Below, piece by piece: positions 15,808-19,905 of a DNA stretch of 19,905 nt (position 1 is its first letter; every line of letters begins with the position of its first letter). The translations under genes and the position numbers were made by a program. The notes beneath the pieces are model-generated. The model was not told the origin of the DNA and made no database searches. It worked only from the letters and a program-made list of their open reading frames with translations. Origin of the DNA: Clostridia bacterium (GTDB lineage: Bacteria; Bacillota; Clostridia; Christensenellales; Aristaeellaceae); NCBI GenBank assembly GCA_017620115.1, contig JAFZRB010000103.1, positions 1 to 19,905 of the forward strand, given 5' to 3'.

Positions 15808-16740
15808 ATGTCGCTGAACGCCATGCTGGGCCTTGGACAGACCGCGCTGGAGCTGGCGCTGTTCAATTCCCTCACGGTTCTTGCCCTGTTTTTGAGCTAC
15901 TCGATGCTCAATGTGTGCGACCTGTCCACCGACGGCTGCTATGCGCTGGGCGCGGCGGTGGGCGCGGTGGTAGCGCTCTCCGGACATCCGTGGCTGTCCA
16001 TTCCCGCGGCGATGGGCGCGGGCGTGCTGTCCGGATTCGTCACGGCGCTTTTGCAGACCCGCATGGGCGTGAACAGCCTGCTGGCCGGCATCATCGTGAA
16101 CACGGGGCTGTATTCCGTGAACATCGCCGTGATGCACGGCTCCTCGCTCCTGAACATGAACAAGACCGAGACCGTGTTCACCGTCCTCAAGGGCCTGCTG
16201 AAGGGCACGCCGCTGGGCGCGTGGCATACGGTCATCGTCGGCGCGGCGGCCGTGGCGCTGGTGATCCTGTTCCTGTCCTTCTTCCTGCGCACGCGGCTGG
16301 GCCTGGCCATCCGCGCCACCGGCGACAATCCGGACATGGTGCGCTCCTCTTCCATCGACCCGGTGTTCACCACCACCGTGGGCCTGTGCGTTTCCAATTC
16401 CTTCACGGCGCTGAGCGGCTGCCTGTTCGCCCAGAGCCAGAAGTCCGTTACCGTTGACATCGGCTCCGGCATGGTCACGGTGGCGCTGGCCTCGCTGCTG
16501 ATCGGCGGCGTGTTCCTGGGGCGGCGCTCCATCCCGGTGCGCGCCGTGGGCGCGGTGCTCGGCGCGTTTGTTTTCCGGCTGGTCTACACCATCGCGCTGC
16601 GCTTCAACCTGCCTGCGTTCATGCTGAAGCTGGTGTCGTCGGTCATCGTGGTCATCGCCATCTCCGGGCCGTATCTCCGGCGGCAGTTCCCGATGCTGCG
16701 CCGGCAGCTCGCGGCGCGGTTCAGAAAGGCGGGTGCGTGA
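15808..16740 (+). CDS. trpY: ABC transporter permease, predicted tryptophan (TrpY)
   Basis: A 310-residue, strongly hydrophobic protein of the BPD_transp_2 (branched-chain amino acid/sugar permease) type with about eight or more membrane segments. GGAGTG (15795-15800) lies 7 nt before the ATG. Typical cues are the NVCDLSTDGCYALGAAVGA segment near residues 35-53 and the cytoplasmic coupling-type loop RTRLGLAIRATGDNPDMV at 165-182, which contains the G-x-N/D-P pattern of this permease class. It should dimerise and form the membrane channel served by the TrpX-like protein. The stop overlaps the GTG start of the ATPase gene. Only one permease gene is present, as expected for trpXYZ-type systems. 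Confidence 0.9.
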   Translation: MSLNAMLGLGQTALELALFNSLTVLALFLSYSMLNVCDLSTDGCYALGAAVGAVVALSGHPWLSIPAAMGAGVLSGFVTALLQTRMGVNSLLAGIIVNTGLYSVNIAVMHGSSLLNMNKTETVFTVLKGLLKGTPLGAWHTVIVGAAAVALVILFLSFFLRTRLGLAIRATGDNPDMVRSSSIDPVFTTTVGLCVSNSFTALSGCLFAQSQKSVTVDIGSGMVTVALASLLIGGVFLGRRSIPVRAVGAVLGAFVFRLVYTIALRFNLPAFMLKLVSSVIVVIAISGPYLRRQFPMLRRQLAARFRKAGA

Positions 16741-17528
16741 GCATGCTCAGGCTGGAGAACATCAGCAAAACCTTCAATCCGGGCACGGCGGACGCCAAGA
16801 CCGCGCTGGACGACCTGTCGCTGCACGTGAAGAAGGGCGATTTCATCTCCATCATCGGCGCGAACGGCGCGGGCAAGTCGACGCTGTTCAACGCCATCTG
16901 CGGCAGCTTCTTCGTCGATCGCGGCCGGATCCTTCTGGGTGGCGAAGACGTGACCCTGACGCCCGAGCACAGGCGCGCGAAATCCATCGGCCGGCTGTTC
17001 CAGGATCCCATGCGCGGCAGCGCGCCGGGCATGAGCATTGAGGAAAACTTGGTGCTGGCGGCCGGAACAGGCGGCTGGATGAGCCGGGCCGGGCGGCAGG
17101 AACGGCAGGCGCTGCGCGAGAAGCTGTCGCTTTTGAACATGGGGCTGGAGGATCGCATGAAGCAGCCGGTGGGGCTGCTTTCCGGCGGCCAGCGGCAGGC
17201 GCTCACGCTGATGATGGCCACGCTCAGCCACCCCAAGCTGTTGCTGCTGGACGAGCACACCGCCGCGCTCGATCCCGGCACGGCGGAAAAGGTGCTCGCG
17301 CTCACCACGAAGATCGTGGCGGAGGACAGCCTCACCTGCCTCATGATCACCCACAACATGCAGTCCGCGCTGGAGCTGGGCAGCCGCACGATCATGATGG
17401 ATCAGGGCCGGATTGTGTTTGACACCGCCGGCGAAGAGCGCAGCCGGCTCACCGTGGACGACCTTCTCGAAAAATTCCGCGAGGCCAGCGGCAAAAAGCT
17501 GGACAACGACCGCATGCTGCTCGCCTGA
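16737..17528 (+). CDS. trpZ: ABC transporter ATP-binding protein, predicted tryptophan (TrpZ)
   Basis: A 263-residue nucleotide-binding subunit with all motifs: Walker A GANGAGKST (about 42-50), Q-loop in LFQDP, signature LSGGQRQ, Walker B LLLLDE and the H-loop histidine in MITHN. The GTG at 16737 overlaps the permease TGA (GTGA) and has GAAAGG 7 nt upstream; an ATG 6 nt further is the alternative but is badly spaced. It energises the permease by ATP hydrolysis at the inner face of the membrane. As the third gene of the T-box operon it completes the importer. A hairpin follows at 17538-17561. Confidence 0.92.
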   Translation: MSMLRLENISKTFNPGTADAKTALDDLSLHVKKGDFISIIGANGAGKSTLFNAICGSFFVDRGRILLGGEDVTLTPEHRRAKSIGRLFQDPMRGSAPGMSIEENLVLAAGTGGWMSRAGRQERQALREKLSLLNMGLEDRMKQPVGLLSGGQRQALTLMMATLSHPKLLLLDEHTAALDPGTAEKVLALTTKIVAEDSLTCLMITHNMQSALELGSRTIMMDQGRIVFDTAGEERSRLTVDDLLEKFREASGKKLDNDRMLLA

Positions 17529-17537
17529 AATCGCGCC

Positions 17538-17561
17538 CGGCCCGGATGACGAGCCGGGCCG
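17538..17561 (+). terminator. Probable terminator hairpin after the ABC operon
   Basis: CGGCCCGG (17538-17545) pairs with CCGGGCCG (17554-17561) across an 8-nt loop, extendable by GCG/CGC with two bulged C. It lies 9 nt after the stop. The following tract (TGTCTT) is only weakly T-rich, so termination may be leaky or Rho-assisted. Confidence 0.55.
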
Positions 17562-17607
17562 CGCTGTCTTCCGGCGCGGGCCGACGTGTTAAAATTCAAA
17601 AACATAT

Positions 17608-17621
17608 TGCGCGTTCGCGCA
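17608..17621. promoter_or_regulatory. Palindrome upstream of the LysR-type gene
   Basis: TGCGCG-TT-CGCGCA is a perfect 6+2+6 inverted repeat in an otherwise AT-rich stretch, 71 nt before the LysR start. It is a candidate autoregulatory operator (LysR sites are usually T-N11-A; this is T-N12-A). No unambiguous promoter could be picked in 17590-17680. Confidence 0.35.
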
Positions 17622-17691
17622 TAATACAGTAAGATTTGATTATATAAAGAGGGATAATCATCAATTCATTTTATAATCCGGAGGCGTCAAT

Positions 17692-18588
17692 ATGATCGAC
17701 GTAAAAATCAAAACTCTGCTGACGCTGGAGCAGCTGGGTTCCTACACGCGCACGGCGGAGGCGCTCTCGCTGACGCAGCCCGCCGTAAGCCATCATATCC
17801 GCCTGTTGGAAGAGGAATACGGCATCCGCATCTTCGTGAAGAGCAAAAACAAGCTGAAGCCCACTTCGGAGGGCGAGGTGCTGCTGACTTACGCGCGGCA
17901 GGCCATGGCGCTGTCGGAGAGCATGCGCCAGGCCATCGAGGACTGCCGCCGCGATATCCGCAGCCTGACTGTGGGCATTACGCCCACCGCCAGCGACATC
18001 CTCGTGCCGCAGGTGCTGGCGTCCTACTGCAACGAACACCCGTCGACGCACATCCAGATCGTGCGCGATACCATCGGCAACATCGACAGCATGCTGTCGT
18101 TTTACGAGCTGGATTTCGCGATTGTGGACGGCATGATCCGCAACGACTCGACCAGCTCCTTCCTGCTGGGCACCGACTACCTCGGGCTGGTGGTTTCGCC
18201 GAAGCATCCCTTTGCGAAGCGCATGAGCGTAACCATCGAAGAGATTCAGCGGGAAAACATGATCCTGCGCCCCAAAAACGCTGAGACGCGCAAGATGTTC
18301 GAGAGCTACATCACCAGCCACGGCTACATCATGCGCGATTTCAACATCATTATGGAGCTGGACAGCGTTTCCAACATCAAGGAGATCGTGATGGCCAACC
18401 TGGGCATTTCCATCCTGAGCCACAACGTGTGTCTGGACGAGGAAAAGCGCGGCGACATGGTCATCGTGCCCATCGAGAACTGCCAGATGGTGCGGCCCAT
18501 CAACCTGATCTATCCGCGCGATTTCGCGCATCCCGACATCCTGCAGGACATCCGCGACAGCTACGCGCGGCATTTCAGCAGGGGATAA
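17692..18588 (+). CDS. LysR-family transcriptional regulator
   Basis: A 298-residue protein, the standard LysR length, with GGAGG (17680-17684) 7 nt before the ATG. The N-terminal winged helix-turn-helix (about 1-62) contains SYTRTAEALSLTQPAVSHHIRLLEEEYGIRIF; the linker helix spans about 65-90. The effector domain starts at LTVGITPTASDILVP (92-106). It probably binds a small co-inducer and acts as a tetramer. There is no divergent partner gene: it follows the trpXYZ operon in the same direction but 163 nt away and after a hairpin, so co-regulation is unproven. The target could be itself, via the palindrome at 17608-17621. Confidence 0.93.
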   Translation: MIDVKIKTLLTLEQLGSYTRTAEALSLTQPAVSHHIRLLEEEYGIRIFVKSKNKLKPTSEGEVLLTYARQAMALSESMRQAIEDCRRDIRSLTVGITPTASDILVPQVLASYCNEHPSTHIQIVRDTIGNIDSMLSFYELDFAIVDGMIRNDSTSSFLLGTDYLGLVVSPKHPFAKRMSVTIEEIQRENMILRPKNAETRKMFESYITSHGYIMRDFNIIMELDSVSNIKEIVMANLGISILSHNVCLDEEKRGDMVIVPIENCQMVRPINLIYPRDFAHPDILQDIRDSYARHFSRG

Positions 18589-18607
18589 CGCGCCAAAATA
18601 AAAGACC

Positions 18608-18643
18608 ACCCGCCGGCATCACAAAGCGCCGGCGGGTATTTTA
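18608..18643. terminator. Bidirectional terminator between LysR and the transglutaminase-like gene
   Basis: A perfect 10-bp stem (ACCCGCCGGC at 18608-18617 with 18628-18637) and a 10-nt loop. ATTTTA follows on the plus strand, and TCTTTTATTTT follows on the minus strand. It lies 20 nt past the LysR stop. Confidence 0.85.
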
Positions 18644-18662
18644 CTGTGGTCGTTGGGATGAA

Positions 18663-19905
18663 TCACAGGCCGTAAATCGACAGCGTGAGCATTTTATCGT
18701 TCCAGCTGTATTGGAACGACGCGGCGGCGCGGCGGGTGATCTCGTTCAGCACGTCGTGATGCGCCGCTGCGGCGTCTTCATCGGAGAAGATAATCTCGAA
18801 GGCGGAGAACTGCCGCTCGAACGCGCTGTCAATGGCGGCGACGGCCTCCTCCTTGGAAGCGGCGAGGTATTCGTTTTCGGGCCGGACGGAGAGATCCGTT
18901 TCGGCGAGCAGCGGAACGCTCGTTTCGCTGTTCCAGATGTGCATGCGCGCGGCGCGATCCTGGCCCAGATTGAACCAGGTGTAACGGATGCCGGCCTCGC
19001 TGCCGTCGTCCCAGGTGACGTCGATCAGGCGCCAGGAACCGTCGATTTCGATCAGGTTCCACATGTGGGTTTCCGTATCGCCGAATTTGAAGCTCAGGCC
19101 GACGTCGTAGCTGTCGCCGTGCTGATAGCGCACGTTCAGGCCCGCCAGCGTGCCGACCAGATAAAACGCGTCGGCATAACCGTCGCAGTTGGCCTGACCG
19201 TTCAGCAGCGCGCCGATGGCGGTGTCGTCCTCGTCCGTATTCTCATCGTCGGTATAGACGATCATGTCGCACAGCCTGTCATGGATGTTCCGCGCCGTAT
19301 CGAGGGGAGCGCCTGCCGCGCAGGCTTGGGCCAGCTGGGCGGCCGCCTGCCAGGCGAGGCGTTCGCGCTCGCTCAGGACGGCTTCATCGCCGCTGCGAAG
19401 GGCGTTTACAATGGCCGCGCCGGGATACAGGGCGTCGATTTTCAAAACGATGATGTGCGTCTGGGCGGAATAACTGAACGTGTAATCAAACAGACCGGCC
19501 TGCGCCGCCACGTCGTAGATGGGCGACATGCTTGTGCTGCCGATGGCAAAGGGCGAAATATTGCCGATAAGCAGCGTGTACAGCTCGTCCGAACAGAACA
19601 GCGCGATTTCCTTATCTCCCGCCGCGGCGCACTGAACGGTATAGGCGATGGCTTCCTCCGGCGTATTCAGTTTGACCACATTGGAAACGATAACGGCGTC
19701 GGTATAGTAGAGCACATAGTCCATATAATTGTAGGCCATGGAGGAGGACGTCATGCCCGCCTCAGTTTCCAGCTGGCGCAGCGGCTTGAAGCTGTTTGCG
19801 TGGACGTTGTCGTAGAGCGCTTCCGTGAGAATGAGGTTGAACGCTTTCGCGCCGATGCCGCCCATCTGGCTGATGGCCTCGACGATATCCTCCTCCGTCT
19901 CGCAC
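18663..19905 (-). CDS. Transglutaminase-like (protease-fold) protein, 5' end beyond window
   Basis: The frame is open to the right edge, so the N-terminus is missing; the first visible ATG (19863-19865) is internal. The C-terminal part carries a transglutaminase-like core with the catalytic triad: Cys in GQANCDGYA (codon 19185-19187), His in THMWNL (19065-19067) and Asp in RLIDVTWDD (19020-19022). An acidic linker (TDDENTDEDDTAI) precedes the core. Bacterial members are mostly extracytoplasmic peptidases or protein-processing enzymes, often on secreted or wall-anchored proteins; a signal peptide cannot be checked here. About 240 residues upstream of the core have no recognised domain. It converges on the LysR gene. 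Confidence 0.82.
   Translation of the reverse strand, partial: CETEEDIVEAISQMGGIGAKAFNLILTEALYDNVHANSFKPLRQLETEAGMTSSSMAYNYMDYVLYYTDAVIVSNVVKLNTPEEAIAYTVQCAAAGDKEIALFCSDELYTLLIGNISPFAIGSTSMSPIYDVAAQAGLFDYTFSYSAQTHIIVLKIDALYPGAAIVNALRSGDEAVLSERERLAWQAAAQLAQACAAGAPLDTARNIHDRLCDMIVYTDDENTDEDDTAIGALLNGQANCDGYADAFYLVGTLAGLNVRYQHGDSYDVGLSFKFGDTETHMWNLIEIDGSWRLIDVTWDDGSEAGIRYTWFNLGQDRAARMHIWNSETSVPLLAETDLSVRPENEYLAASKEEAVAAIDSAFERQFSAFEIIFSDEDAAAAHHDVLNEITRRAAASFQYSWNDKMLTLSIYGL

Noticed and set aside
17672..17677. TATAAT just before the LysR ribosome site as its -10
   Set aside because: Transcription would start inside the Shine-Dalgarno sequence, and there is no -35 at the right distance.

Overview
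The window is GC-rich bacterial DNA with tightly packed genes. It has strong Shine-Dalgarno sites, near-consensus sigma-70/sigma-A-type promoters and a T-box riboswitch. T-boxes, YetF/DUF421 with DUF4363, and this mix of sugar genes point to a Firmicute (Bacillota), most likely an uncultured GC-rich gut Clostridium relative. Christensenellales is a guess. No plasmid, phage, IS, CRISPR, rRNA or tRNA features were seen.

Left half (1-10,600) is a carbohydrate-catabolism region. A BadF/BadG-type sugar kinase (minus strand, cut by the left edge) diverges from a cytoplasmic GH129/GH101-like glycosidase. A DMT/EamA transporter converges on that glycosidase. Next is an operon of a GH2 glycosidase, a URO-D-fold protein and an MFS transporter, which ends at a long bidirectional terminator. 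Converging on it from the minus strand is a second URO-D-fold protein followed by an aldo/keto reductase. Neither glycosidase has a signal peptide, so the implied scheme is import of small glycosides, intracellular cleavage, then phosphorylation or reduction of the products. The two URO-D-like proteins have no corrinoid partner here, and their role is the main unknown.

Middle (10,600-14,150): a coiled-coil zinc-ribbon protein with an acidic tail diverges from a translationally coupled DUF421 (YetF)/DUF4363 membrane pair. A MATE efflux pump follows on the minus strand with a consensus promoter.

Right half (14,150-19,905): a perfect TTGACA-17-TATAAT promoter drives a T-box leader with a UGG specifier and a UGGC bulge, both fitting tRNA-Trp. 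Its terminator sits ahead of a three-gene ABC importer (binding protein, permease, ATPase), read here as trpXYZ, a tryptophan transporter induced when tRNA-Trp is uncharged. A GC-rich hairpin separates the binding protein from the permease. A LysR-type regulator follows, preceded by a small palindrome, and a bidirectional terminator separates it from a convergent transglutaminase-like protein cut by the right edge.
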